From assembly GCA_905214735.1 (NCBI GenBank), contig CAJMNI010000041.1:1-21788 (forward strand): 21,788 nucleotides of DNA, written 5' to 3'. Within the stretch, counting starts at the first letter, position 1. Every line of letters starts with the position of its first letter. Below the pieces are notes generated by a model. The model had not been told where the DNA came from. It saw nothing but the letters and a program-made list of their open reading frames with translations, and did no database searches. Positions 13,374 to 21,787 of this stretch are shown in pieces. Source of the stretch: an uncultured bacterium. GTDB taxonomy: Bacteria > Bacteroidota > Bacteroidia > Bacteroidales > Muribaculaceae. The translations under genes were made by a program, and so were the position numbers.

Positions 13374-16208
13374 TCAGCGCACTCTGATTTTCAGCGCGCG
13401 GCCGTTCTGCCTGCGAATGTATACGCCCGGTTCCGCCGGCGCCGTTACCCTTATGCCCTGGAGGGTGAACCATTCCGTTTCGCCATTCCCGCAGTCGGCG
13501 GCGATTCCGTCGACTCCGGTGTTGAGGCCCTCGGGCACAAGCGCGGAGACATTGTCGAGCTTATAGCCCGAGCCTCCGACAAACAGACCGCGTTCTTTAA
13601 GGAGCGCAATTTCATCGGCGGTCAGATTCTCATGGAAATATGCCGTCCCTTCGAGGGCCTTGAATTCCTTTGCGGTCGCGAGGTCTGTGCGGTTATAGTC
13701 GGTGTCTCTCGTGTAGAGATCCACAGTCGGCGTTGTGACTCCAGCCTCACGGCGCGGAGCGGCGGAGGGAGCCTGTTCGATTGTGCGCGTCACGAGGATG
13801 CCATATTTCTCGGTGAAATTCTTGAAAAAAGATGCCGGAATGTAGACCTCGGCCTCATCCATATTGCAGTTCCAGAGATTATAGATCGTCCAGCGGTCGC
13901 CGGTCTGCTTATCCTCGGTGTTGTCGTCGCCCCCTTCATCTTCCTGATTGGCCAGTCCGGCATAGACAAGGGCCTCAAGAATGCAGTTGTTGGCTTCGAA
14001 GCAGTGTCCGTAGGTAAGGAGATTCGCAACCTGATCAGAGGTTAAGTTTTTTGTAGCTTCTCTGGTTCCGTTGAGATTCTCATACCAGTATCCTCCGCGT
14101 CCCGGATCAGTGAAGATGTGGTCCGAGCCGTTTTTGTTGTGGTCGTATCCGGAGTCTTTCTTGTCGTAATGGTCGTCCCATTGGCCGCCGTTCGACGACA
14201 TCTTCATATAAAGCTTTCCTCCTTTTGAGATTTTCAGCTCTTTGAAGGTGTCGGCGGAGACAGTGTATCTGTGATCCCATCCCGTCTTGTCGTTGCCGGT
14301 GAATGCTACATTGACCGGTTCGAGATAGTCAGGCTCGGCGGCGGAATAGCCGATAAGCTGCTCGAAGTGGGGGAATTCGGCGCTGACGAAGCTCTTGAGA
14401 CTGCTGACATACTCCTTGTAGGTGCCGAATGTCTGGGGTTCGCGGTGGATTTTTGTATTGAGCACAGGCCAGCGCATGAAGTTCAGCTTCTGCGATTCGT
14501 CGATTTCGGCGGCGATGTTGTCGATCAGCTCCTCCACATAATCCCCGCTGAGGCCTCCCGCAGCGGCTTCCGCATAGATGTTGCGCATCAGCTCCTTCAT
14601 TGTGGATTCGTTGCCATAGAAGATGTCGTGGACGAAATATCTCATGGCCGTCTTGTCGGATCCCCACTGCCAGTTGTGGTTGCCGTCATACCAGCCGGCA
14701 TCCTTGTCGGCGGCAGAAGTGGCGTCCCAGTCCCAGATGAATCCGTTGTGCGACTCGGGGTTTCTGGAATATTCGTCGTTGCCGAACCCGAGGTCGAAGT
14801 CTCAGACCGGACCAATGTGCAGAAGCGAGTCTTTCAGTTCACCCTGCTTGTTGGTCACAGCCGTTCCCTCGCGATACATCTTTACCGACCACAATGCGTC
14901 GGGATTGGCGCAGAGATCGTTGATTATCAGATATCTGAGAAGGTCGTCGACATGCATTTTCCCGCGGAGGGCCTCATAGCTGCCGCTCTGCTTGGCGAGA
15001 TTCTCTATCTCGTGGATTGCGTTTTTCACATAGCCGACCATCTCGGCGCGTTTGCCGCTGTCGGTGAAGTCTGCCGGATCGGGGCTTTCGAAGCTGTAGC
15101 CCACGCCATAAGTATCGGTGTCGAAATAGCATCCCTCATCCTCCTGATGGGCATATCCGTCGGCTTCGATCATGAAGCCTCCGGCTGCGAATGCCTCTTC
15201 GACAGAGTTGTAATGCACGCCCGCTTTGTCAGTGCCTTCGAAAGCGTCGATGTTGAATTCCTCGATGTCTACGCGCCCTTTCTGCACGTTCTCGGCTTCG
15301 GCCAGCTGGTAGCATCCCTGATATTCACCGTTGAGCACCACGTCGACCGCCGCGATTCCCGGCACCCACACCTTCGAGATTTTGCGGGCCACGTCGAATG
15401 CCACCATGTTGCGCATCAGCGATTTGTCGCTGTGGTTGCTGAGCAGTGCCCATTTCTTGTTTTTCTTTCCTTCGGGGTTGAGGGAGAGGGGATTCTGCTT
15501 TGAGCCGAATTTGACTTTCCAGGGCTTTTTCTCCCAGCCGGCGGAGGCGTTTCCACGTATGCGGATAGCTCCGGCGGTGTCGTAAGTGTCTATTTTATGG
15601 TTGGCGATGACGGTGTAATAGACTCCGGTGGCGTCGTCCTGGCTCTTGTCGGGAGGCACGATCGCTTTCCCCGATTCGTCCTGCACGCTGATCACCATCG
15701 TGGGGAGATTGGTTATCTGCCATAGGAAGGAGTCGTCGCCGGTGCCCCGGTTGCCCCGGAATTCAATCTCGGCCACGCGGCAGTTGCCATCTTTCGGGCC
15801 GACATAGCGCAGATAGCGGAAGGCCCGCGAGCACTGCACCGTGAGATGATTCCATCCCGAAGCCGGCTTTGATTTGATCATCTGGATAGGCACCGCGTTT
15901 TTGAAGTCGGCGCTGTTGGCACCTTCAAACATGCCGAGCGTCATGTCGGATTCTCTGCCCGACTCAGGCACGAAGCCGATGCTCGTCACCACATAAGTGT
16001 CGCCGAGGTCGAGCCCTACATATTTGAATTGGCCGGAGCCGGTGCTGAAGATTGTTGAAGTGTTGCCGTCGAAAGCGGCTGCGGAATCCCCCGAATCGCC
16101 CGGCGAGAGCAATGCCGTTCCGCTCAGCGGGGAGTCGGCGGCGGCTGTCAGCGCCGGAAATGCCGCCAAAGCGGCTGACAGGATAAGTGATTTAGATATG
16201 AGTTTCAT
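13374..16208 (-). pseudogene. Secreted CotH kinase family protein interrupted by one in-frame TGA
   Basis: One continuous frame of 944 codons carries a single TGA (14802-14804, codon 469). The start at 16208 gives signal peptide MKLISKSLILSAALAAFPALTAAA. An F5/8-type-C-like domain follows (SPGDSGDSAAAFDGNTSTIFSTG, YVGLDLGDTYVVTSIGFVPESG), then a CotH kinase-like domain (IRIRGNASAGWEKKPWKVKF, WALLSNHSDKSLMRNMVAFDVAR, GEYQGCYQLAE, YLIINDLCANPDALWSVKMYRE). The family motif GPVWDFDLxFGN reads GPV-stop-DFDLGFGN, with the TGA in place of the Trp codon TGG directly before the metal-binding DFD. The downstream half stays open for 474 codons and ends in a Bacteroidales surface-sorting-like tail (FTLQGIRVTAPAEPGVYIRRQNG). 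Restart at ATG 14645 would give a fragment without the active site. It is a very recent pseudogene, a sequencing error or a readthrough case. CotH proteins phosphorylate secreted proteins; the target here is unknown. Confidence 0.88.
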
Positions 16209-16328
16209 CTGGAGTAAGAAGGTTAGGTTCATGAAATCAGGACAACCCTGCCTGAAGCGGGCCGATCGCTTGCGCGAAGCCCCGGCGTCAATATTCATAT
16301 TGCAGGGTCATGGCCGGAATCGTCATAA

Positions 16329-16336
16329 CAAAGATA
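16329..16336 (-). promoter_or_regulatory. Possible -7 element of the CotH-family gene
   Basis: On the minus strand TATCTTTG matches TAnnTTTG. The closest upstream TTTG (16364-16361) is 24 bp away, longer than the usual spacing. It would give a leader of about 116 nt before the ATG at 16208. Confidence 0.4.
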
Positions 16337-16404
16337 ATATCAAAAACTGACATTTCGCCTCAAATGTCGGCAACGGCAAACTATCTGCCAATAATGTATC
16401 ATGT

Positions 16405-16523
16405 CCCCGCAGTCTCGCAGGAGTCTGCAGTACGCAAGATTCTTCAGCCGCGAAAGGATTATCAGCCGCGAAAGGTGAAACCACTTATGGTATGCGGGGT
16501 GCAACCCCGCCATCCCCGCAGTC
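16405..16523. repeat. Repeat-bounded block with internal hairpin, candidate dispersed element
   Basis: CCCCGCAGTC occurs in direct orientation at 16405-16414 and 16514-16523, bounding 119 bp. Inside are a 14-bp direct repeat TCAGCCGCGAAAGG (16444-16457, 16462-16475; period 18 bp) and a hairpin GCGGGG-TGCAA-CCCCGC (16494-16510). The block is much more GC-rich than the flanking spacer. It may be a REP/MITE-like remnant or a structured RNA. No coding potential is evident. Confidence 0.6.
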
Positions 16524-16649
16524 CCATAATCAGCCTTAGATTCTGCGATTGATAAAACATATTGAAATCCTTTCCGTTACTTTAATATAAACTCTTGCAT
16601 CATAGTGATTACACTTATACGTCTTAATTAAACATTTAACTAAACGATT

Positions 16650-17180
16650 ATGAAGAAAATCTTATCTGCATTCCTCGTCGCTCTGTCGCTCCTTTTCTGC
16701 TCCAATCAGGCCAACGCCCTGGAAATCGCCGTGAGCTACGGCGGATACACCGCATCCGACACCGGCGGCTACTACCAGGATGACTGGAAGGGAGTGAAGA
16801 CCGCATGGGGAGCTCTCACCGCTTCGCTTTATGTCCCCGTGGCCAAAAAATTCTCCATCGGCCCCTCCTACACCTTCTCTTCGGCCGTGACAAAAGGGGG
16901 CAGCAACCACTCCAGCCTCTTCTACCACACTATCCTCTTCAACGGTAAATACAACTATTTCCAGAAAGGGATTCTGACGCTTTACGGCCATCTCGGCCTC
17001 GGCGTCGAGATCACTCAGTTCGATCCGAAATGGGACGACAACTACACCGAAGCCTATTTCGGCTATCAGGTATCTCCCATCGGCATAAACGCCCGTCTCG
17101 CCAACGGCTTCAGCATCTTCGGCGAACTCGGTTTCGGAAACCAGGGTCTCATCCAGGCCGGTTTCTCCTATAGCTTCTGA
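16650..17180 (+). CDS. Small outer-membrane beta-barrel protein
   Basis: A 176-residue exported protein. MKKILSAFLVALSLLFCSNQANA is a signal peptide cleaved around residue 23. The remainder is a run of amphipathic strands rich in Tyr, Phe and Gly (ALTASLYVPVAKKFSIGPSY, YHTILFNGKYNYF, ILTLYGHLGLGVEI, FSIFGELGFGNQGLIQAGFS), consistent with an eight-stranded barrel. It ends in Phe, as required for recognition by the BAM complex. Alternation of hydrophobic and polar residues and the length fit the OmpW/OmpX-like or PorT-like small barrels of Bacteroidales. No specific function can be read from it. It is a single-gene unit with its own terminator. Confidence 0.8.
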   Translation: MKKILSAFLVALSLLFCSNQANALEIAVSYGGYTASDTGGYYQDDWKGVKTAWGALTASLYVPVAKKFSIGPSYTFSSAVTKGGSNHSSLFYHTILFNGKYNYFQKGILTLYGHLGLGVEITQFDPKWDDNYTEAYFGYQVSPIGINARLANGFSIFGELGFGNQGLIQAGFSYSF

Positions 17181-17235
17181 TCAAACAGATCCGGTCAGAC
17201 GGCCAATGTCTGATCGAAAAGTCAAAATATAAAGG

Positions 17236-17287
17236 AAGGCCCCGTTCCGCAGAGAAATTCCTCCGGAACGGGACCTTTTATTTTTTC
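17236..17287 (+). terminator. Terminator after the barrel-protein gene
   Basis: AAGGCCCCGTTCCG (17236-17249) pairs with CGGAACGGGACCTT (17264-17277), 14 bp with one mismatch, followed by TTATTTTTT. It is a good intrinsic terminator for the + gene. The reverse strand is also T-rich beyond the stem, so it may serve the convergent TonB-domain gene as well. Confidence 0.85.
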
Positions 17288-17304
17288 AGGCAGGCTTTGT
17301 CAGA

Positions 17305-17667
17305 TCATTCGAGCGAGAAGTTCACGTTGACCTCGGCGGTGCTTTCTGTCGGAGTGCCGTTGTCGGTGGCCGGCTGCCATTTCGGCATGCTCTTCACGAG
17401 CCTGATGGCCTCCGATTCGAGATCGGGGTCGACCATGCGCTTGATCTTGATGTTGCCGACGCTTCCGTCGGGATTCACCACAAACACCACGCCGACCACA
17501 CCTTCTATGCCGTTTTCCTTTGCTCTTTCGGGATATTTGAGGTTTTTGGCGATATATTCATCCTGCGCTGCCTTCCCGCCGGGGAAAGATGCGGGGACAA
17601 CTGCGGCGGAGGCGGCCGCCGACAATCCGAGCGCCGCCACCATTGTTAGCATTATCTTTTTCATCAT
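17305..17667 (-). CDS. TonB C-terminal domain protein, exported, without membrane anchor domain
   Basis: A 120-residue protein. After a signal peptide (MMKKIMLTMVAALGLSAAASA) nearly all of it is a TonB C-terminal domain: FPGGKAAQDEYIAKNLKYPERAKENGIEG, VFVVNPDGSVGNIKIKRMVDPDLESEAIRLVKSMPKWQPA, and a final NVNFSLE strand. In TonB this domain contacts the TonB box of outer-membrane receptors. Here the usual N-terminal transmembrane anchor and Pro-rich linker are missing and replaced by what looks like a cleavable export signal, so it is probably free in the periplasm. Such stand-alone domains are common in Bacteroidales and their role is not settled. A second Met start one codon later (17664) is equally possible. 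It is convergent with the barrel-protein gene. Confidence 0.9.
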   Translation of the reverse strand: MMKKIMLTMVAALGLSAAASAAVVPASFPGGKAAQDEYIAKNLKYPERAKENGIEGVVGVVFVVNPDGSVGNIKIKRMVDPDLESEAIRLVKSMPKWQPATDNGTPTESTAEVNVNFSLE

Positions 17668-17697
17668 GCAGAGACTTTTTTATTAAGACAATCCATT

Positions 17698-17729
17698 CCC
17701 GCAAAAGATTAAGCCCGGAAAAGATTAAA
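17698..17729. repeat. 16-bp tandem duplication upstream of the TonB-domain gene
   Basis: CCCGCAAAAGATTAAG (17698-17713) is followed directly by CCCGGAAAAGATTAAA (17714-17729), a tandem copy differing at two positions. On the minus strand each copy reads TTAATCTTTTsCGGG, close to but not matching the -7 consensus TAnnTTTG. It lies 30-60 bp before the TonB-domain gene, between it and the PFOR stop, so it may carry the promoter. Confidence 0.65.
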
Positions 17730-17750
17730 ACCTTGTTTCTTTAAAATTTA

Positions 17751-20700
17751 TCACTTTGCGGGAGTGTTGTTCCCCCCAGCTCGCCCGGCGGGCTTGACAT
17801 AGGCGGCATTGTAGGTGAGGATGTCGTATATGTCGTTGCAGCGCTCCTCGAGTTCGGGCTGGAGCACAGCCGCCTCCGCGGCGTCGGCCATGCGGAGATC
17901 GGCATAGCGGTCTTCGCCGTTGATAAATGTCACGAGGGAGCCGTCGGGGCGGGCGCTGTCGATCACGAGCTCAGGAGACTTGCGCGGGTCGCGACGATAG
18001 ATCTGCCAGTATCCGGCACGCACGGCGTCACGTTCCTCGAATATCGAATATCCCATTCCGCGCCTGATTCCATGGTTGATGCAGGGGCAGTAGGCTATCA
18101 CTATCGACGGTCCGGCGTAGGAATCCGCCTCAATTATGGCGTTGATGGTCTGCTGATAGTTGGCCCCGAGGGCCACGGAGGCCACATAAAGGTCGGGGTA
18201 GGCTGTCATCATCCGGCCGAGATCCTTCTTCACCGTGCGTTTGCCGTCGGCGGCATATTTCGCCACAGCTCCGAGCGGAGTGGCTTTCGACATCTGGCCT
18301 CCGGTATTGGAATAGCATTCGGTGTCCATAACCAGAATGTTTAGGTCGACATTGCGGGCAAGCACATGGTCGAGGCCGGCGAACCCGATGTCATAGGCCC
18401 AGCCGTCGCCGCCGATTGCCCAGACGCTTTTCTTGACAAACATGTCGGCCATCCGAAGCATCTCGTCGGCACCTTTCACCTTGGGGGCATTCCGGAGCGC
18501 TGCAATCGCGGCCTGAGCGACCGCCGCAGATTTGGCGGCGTCGGAGCGGCCGTCGAGCCATGCCTGCAGGGCTTCCTTCACCTCCGCCGGCGTCGCGCTG
18601 TCGGCCACGGCCTCTCCGACAAGTTCGGCGAGGCGTTCGCGGCGCTGCGCCACTGCCACCGCCATCCCGTAGCCATACTCGGCATTGTCTTCGAAGAGCG
18701 AATTTCCCCATGCAGGCCCCTGTCCGCGGCTATTGGTGCAATATGCGTTGGAGGGATAGTTGGCGCCCCATATCGAGGAGCAGCCGGTGGCGTTGGCTAT
18801 GATCAGCCGTTCGCCGAGCAGCTGGGTCAGCAGCTTGACGTAGGGAGTCTCTCCGCAGCCGGCGCATGCCCCCGAGAATTGCAGCAGAGGCTGATAAAGC
18901 TGCGAGCCCCGGATAGATGCGCGGGGTTCGGCACCCTCTTTATAGGTCACATGGTTCCAGGCGTAATCCCAGAGAGGTTCCTCGATCGGGAGCCGTTCGC
19001 CGATAGGCTGCATCGAAAGGGCTTTTCCGGGGCAGACGGTGACGCACGATCCGCAACCGGTGCAGTCGCGCGGTGACATCTGGATGCGCCAGCGATACTG
19101 CGCGATCCCCTTCCCGCGTGCCGGCACGGTGTCGAACCCTTCGGGAGCATCGGCCGCCTCCTTCTCGTCGAGCAGCCAGGGCCGGATTGCGGCGTGGGCG
19201 CAGACAAGCGAGCACTCGGTGCATTCCACGCATTTCGTCCGGTCCCATTGCGGAATCATATCGGCGATGGTGCGCTTCTCATAGGCCGTGGTCCCCATTG
19301 GCAGCGAGCCGTCGGGAGTGAAGCGCGACACGGGCAACTCATTGCCGCGAAGCTCGTCGCAAGGTTGCGCCACTCTCACCACGAATTCCGGCAGCCACTT
19401 CACGTCGGCCGGAGCGTCGGTGGCGTCGGCCCATGTCTCCGGCACAGGAATCTCCCTGATTGCCGACTCTACCGATTGAAGAGCCGCGATGTTGTTTTTC
19501 ACCATCGCCTGCCCTTCGTGGGAATAGAGCGCGGTGATATATTTTTCCAGTGCCGTCAGAGCCTCCTCGTAGGGGATGATGGCGCGGAGGCGGAAGAAGG
19601 CGGCGAGCATAATCATGTTGATCCTCACGCCTAAGTTGTTGGCGCGGGCTATTGCGCGTGCGTCAAGTGTGTAGAAGCGCACCTTGTGCCGGACCATAGC
19701 CCGTTTCAGAGAGGCCGGGATATAACGCTCGAGCGCATCGCCCGTGAGCGACGTGTTGAGCATGAACGTCCCCCCGTCGGCTATGTTGTCGAGCAGCGGG
19801 AAACGGCCCACGTAGATATCCTTGTTGCAGCCCACATAGTCGGCATATTCTATGTCGTATTCCTGCCTGATCGGGTCGGGACCGAAACGGAGCTGGCTGA
19901 TGGTGTAGCCCCCCGATTTCTTGGCCGAATACTGGAAATAGGCCTGGGCGTATAGTCCTCCCTTTTCGCTGATGATGTGGGTGGCAGTGCGCGAGGCGCC
20001 GACCGTGCCGTCGGAACCCATGCCGTAGAATATGGCTGCGGTGACCTGTTTCTGCGGAATCAGCAGGCGCGGGCCCACGGCGAGCGAGCGGCCGGTGACG
20101 TCGTCGGTTATGCCGACGGTGAAGTCGGTTATCGGCTTCTCCGCCTCGGCATTCTCGAAGACGGCCTTGGCCATCGCCGGGTCGAACGATTTCGATGAGA
20201 GGCCGTAGCGGCCGCCTATGACCCGGATGTCGCGTCCCGAACGGAGCACTGCCGCCGCCACGTCGAGGAAGAGGGGCTCTCCCTGCGAGCCGGGTTCTTT
20301 GGTGCGGTCGAGAACGGCGATCCGCGTCACGCTCTGCGGCAGGGCGGCAAGGAAGGCGTCGACCGGGAAGGGCCTGTAAAGGCGGACCTTCGCAACTCCA
20401 TATTTCTTGCCGAGCGAGTTCAGATGGTCGACGGTCATGTCGAGCACTTCGGTCGACGAACCGATCGCCACCGCCACTGTCTCGGCGTCAGGAGCTCCGT
20501 GATAGTCGACGAGGTGGTAGCTGCGGCCGGTGACGGCGCCCACCTTCTCCATGGTCTGCTGCACAATCGCCGGGAAGGCGTCGTAATATTTGTTGGCGGC
20601 CTCGCGGTTCTGGAAGTAGACGTCGCTGTTCTGCGCCGATCCGCGGAGCTGTGGATGTTCCGGGTTGAAGCCGCGCCGGCGGAAAGCCTCGATCTTGTCG

Positions 20701-21284
20701 AGCGGCAGAAGGGGAGCCAGATCCTCGTAGGGGGTGACGTCGATGGTGGCGGTTTCGTTTGAGGTCCGCCAGCCGTCGAAGAAATGGAGCACCGGAATCG
20801 ACCCTTCTATGGCGGCCAGGTGGGCCACTATGGCGAGGTCGTGGGCTTCCTGCACCGAGGCTGAGGCGAGCATGGCGAACCCGGTGGCCCGGCAGGCCAT
20901 CACGTCCTGATGGTCGCCGAAGATGCTGAGCGCCTGGGCGGCAAGCGAACGGCATCCCACATGAAACACAGCCGGGAGCAGCTCGCCCGAAATTTTATAC
21001 ATGTTGGGAATCATGAGCATCAGCCCCTGCGACGCCGTGAACGTGGTGGCCAGAGCGCCGGCGGCGAGTGCCCCGTGGGTGGCTCCGGCCGCCCCGAGTT
21101 CCGACTCCATTTCCTTCACCTGCATGGGCCGGCCGTAGAGGTTGCGCAGGCCGGCGATATTCCATTTGTCGGCCGTCTCGCCCATCGAGGCTATCGGGGT
21201 GATGGGATAGATGGTGGCCACGTCGCTGAAGGCGTAGGCTATATATGCGGCTGCCGTGCAACCGTCCATGCTTTTTCTGTTCAT
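17751..21284 (-). CDS. nifJ: Pyruvate:ferredoxin (flavodoxin) oxidoreductase
   Basis: A 1177-residue single-chain PFOR of full family length, which converts pyruvate and CoA to acetyl-CoA and CO2 with reduction of ferredoxin or flavodoxin in anaerobic energy metabolism. Domain order is canonical: the N-terminal pyruvate-binding domain with YPITPIASMGE and KEMESELGAAGATHGALAAGA, the middle CoA-binding region around VGASRTATHIISEKGGLYAQAY, and a two-cluster ferredoxin domain with CVECTECSLVC (about 682-692) and CTGCGSCVTVCPGKAL (about 740). Then come CAGCGETPYVKLL (about 806), carrying proximal-cluster ligands, and the TPP site GDGWAYDIG (about 958) with DTECYSNTGGQMSKATPLGA. In the first cluster the usual Pro after the last Cys is Ala (VCAHAAI). 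The gene is monocistronic by layout. No TAnnTTTG promoter is evident in the 80 bp upstream. Confidence 0.97.
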   Translation of the reverse strand: MNRKSMDGCTAAAYIAYAFSDVATIYPITPIASMGETADKWNIAGLRNLYGRPMQVKEMESELGAAGATHGALAAGALATTFTASQGLMLMIPNMYKISGELLPAVFHVGCRSLAAQALSIFGDHQDVMACRATGFAMLASASVQEAHDLAIVAHLAAIEGSIPVLHFFDGWRTSNETATIDVTPYEDLAPLLPLDKIEAFRRRGFNPEHPQLRGSAQNSDVYFQNREAANKYYDAFPAIVQQTMEKVGAVTGRSYHLVDYHGAPDAETVAVAIGSSTEVLDMTVDHLNSLGKKYGVAKVRLYRPFPVDAFLAALPQSVTRIAVLDRTKEPGSQGEPLFLDVAAAVLRSGRDIRVIGGRYGLSSKSFDPAMAKAVFENAEAEKPITDFTVGITDDVTGRSLAVGPRLLIPQKQVTAAIFYGMGSDGTVGASRTATHIISEKGGLYAQAYFQYSAKKSGGYTISQLRFGPDPIRQEYDIEYADYVGCNKDIYVGRFPLLDNIADGGTFMLNTSLTGDALERYIPASLKRAMVRHKVRFYTLDARAIARANNLGVRINMIMLAAFFRLRAIIPYEEALTALEKYITALYSHEGQAMVKNNIAALQSVESAIREIPVPETWADATDAPADVKWLPEFVVRVAQPCDELRGNELPVSRFTPDGSLPMGTTAYEKRTIADMIPQWDRTKCVECTECSLVCAHAAIRPWLLDEKEAADAPEGFDTVPARGKGIAQYRWRIQMSPRDCTGCGSCVTVCPGKALSMQPIGERLPIEEPLWDYAWNHVTYKEGAEPRASIRGSQLYQPLLQFSGACAGCGETPYVKLLTQLLGERLIIANATGCSSIWGANYPSNAYCTNSRGQGPAWGNSLFEDNAEYGYGMAVAVAQRRERLAELVGEAVADSATPAEVKEALQAWLDGRSDAAKSAAVAQAAIAALRNAPKVKGADEMLRMADMFVKKSVWAIGGDGWAYDIGFAGLDHVLARNVDLNILVMDTECYSNTGGQMSKATPLGAVAKYAADGKRTVKKDLGRMMTAYPDLYVASVALGANYQQTINAIIEADSYAGPSIVIAYCPCINHGIRRGMGYSIFEERDAVRAGYWQIYRRDPRKSPELVIDSARPDGSLVTFINGEDRYADLRMADAAEAAVLQPELEERCNDIYDILTYNAAYVKPAGRAGGNNTPAK

Positions 21285-21364
21285 AGGAGAAAAATGGAGC
21301 GGGAATGCGCCTCGGAAAAAGCTCCTTTCGGCCGACCGCTCCTCATGAATTCAACACAATGAAT

Positions 21365-21406
21365 GCGCGTCGGGTTCAATGGCCTGAGCCATTAGACCCG
21401 ACGCGC
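21365..21406 (-). terminator. Long nested hairpin between the transposase remnant and PFOR
   Basis: Outer stem GCGCGTCGGGT (21365-21375) with ACCCGACGCGC (21396-21406), 11 bp. After a symmetric 2-nt internal loop comes a 6-bp inner stem AATGGC/GCCATT (21378-21383, 21388-21393) with a CTGA loop. No T-tract follows on either strand. It starts 8 bp after the remnant's stop, so it may be a terminator, or a relic of the mobile element's end. Confidence 0.6.
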
Positions 21407-21413
21407 GGTCGTT

Positions 21414-21692
21414 TCATTGTTGTATAAAGACCAGTCCGTCATCAGACTGGCCGGTGTAGGATTTGAGGAACATCAGCGCGATTTCCCCCTCTGGAGGAAA
21501 CATCGGGGTATTGCCCTGAGGATGCTTTTTCGGGAATGCCGATGCGAGTTGTTCTGCCATCTCCTTCAGGGGAAGCATGGCATGGAGGCGACCGAGTTCG
21601 CTCGATTCAAAGCCCTTGCGATATTTTTGCATCAAATCGAACTCTGTGAACGGCAGAATAGGGCTGATCTCGATTATTTTTCGTAACTTCAC
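21414..21692 (-). pseudogene. DDE transposase N-terminal fragment
   Basis: A 92-codon frame opening with GTG at 21692. FTEFDLMQKYRKGFESSELGRLHAMLPLKEMAEQLASAFPKKHPQGNTPMFPPEGEIALMFLKSYTGQSDDGL matches, from memory, the N-terminal part of Bacteroidales DDE transposases (the F-x-P-E-G-x-x-A-L-M-F-L-K-x-Y-T-G-x-S-D-x-x-L signature). In these it precedes a catalytic domain of some 300 further residues. Here the similarity ends right after SDDGL and the frame stops after VFIQQ, so catalytic residues are missing. I could not identify terminal inverted repeats or a target duplication, and cannot assign the IS family with confidence. It is a decayed insertion-sequence end or a solo fragment left by rearrangement. 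Confidence 0.62.
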
Positions 21693-21756
21693 GGTATATT
21701 TTTTGTAACGTTTACCCCCGATTTAGCCCGTGAGTACAACCGTCCGCGATAGCGTA

Positions 21757-21787
21757 TTGAAGCCTGCCTTTATAAGTTCTAACTTTG
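21757..21787 (+). promoter_or_regulatory. Promoter pointing out of the right edge of the window
   Basis: TTG (21757-21759), 20 bp, then TAACTTTG (21780-21787): both boxes and the spacing match the Bacteroidetes consensus. The gene it serves begins beyond 21788. The stretch between the transposase remnant and this promoter (21693-21756) holds nothing else I recognise. Confidence 0.72.

Larger units (their letters stand above)
16209..16649. other. 441-bp non-coding gap between divergent genes
   Basis: This gap separates the CotH-family gene (-) from the outer-membrane protein gene (+). The left part holds the leader and probable promoter of the former. The middle (16405-16523) is a repeat-rich block described separately. 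The right part (about 16550-16649) is AT-rich, contains the unresolved promoter and leader of the barrel protein, and ends in AAACATTTAACTAAACGATT before the ATG, an A-rich start region typical of Bacteroidetes. I find no tRNA or convincing small ORF. Confidence 0.7.

Noticed and set aside
14802..14804. Selenocysteine insertion or a TGA=Trp code at the CotH stop
   Set aside because: The conserved residue is Trp, not Cys, no SECIS-like stem was apparent just downstream, and several genes here use TGA as their true stop.
16209..16298. Longer CotH start (ATG at 16298)
   Set aside because: The added 30 residues precede a clear signal peptide beginning at 16208.
16444..16475. CRISPR-like direct repeats
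   Set aside because: Only two 14-bp copies with a 4-bp spacer, and no cas genes; not a CRISPR array.
16310..16552. 80-codon plus-strand frame in the large gap
   Set aside because: It has no recognisable domain, runs through repeat-rich DNA and has no clear promoter or start context.
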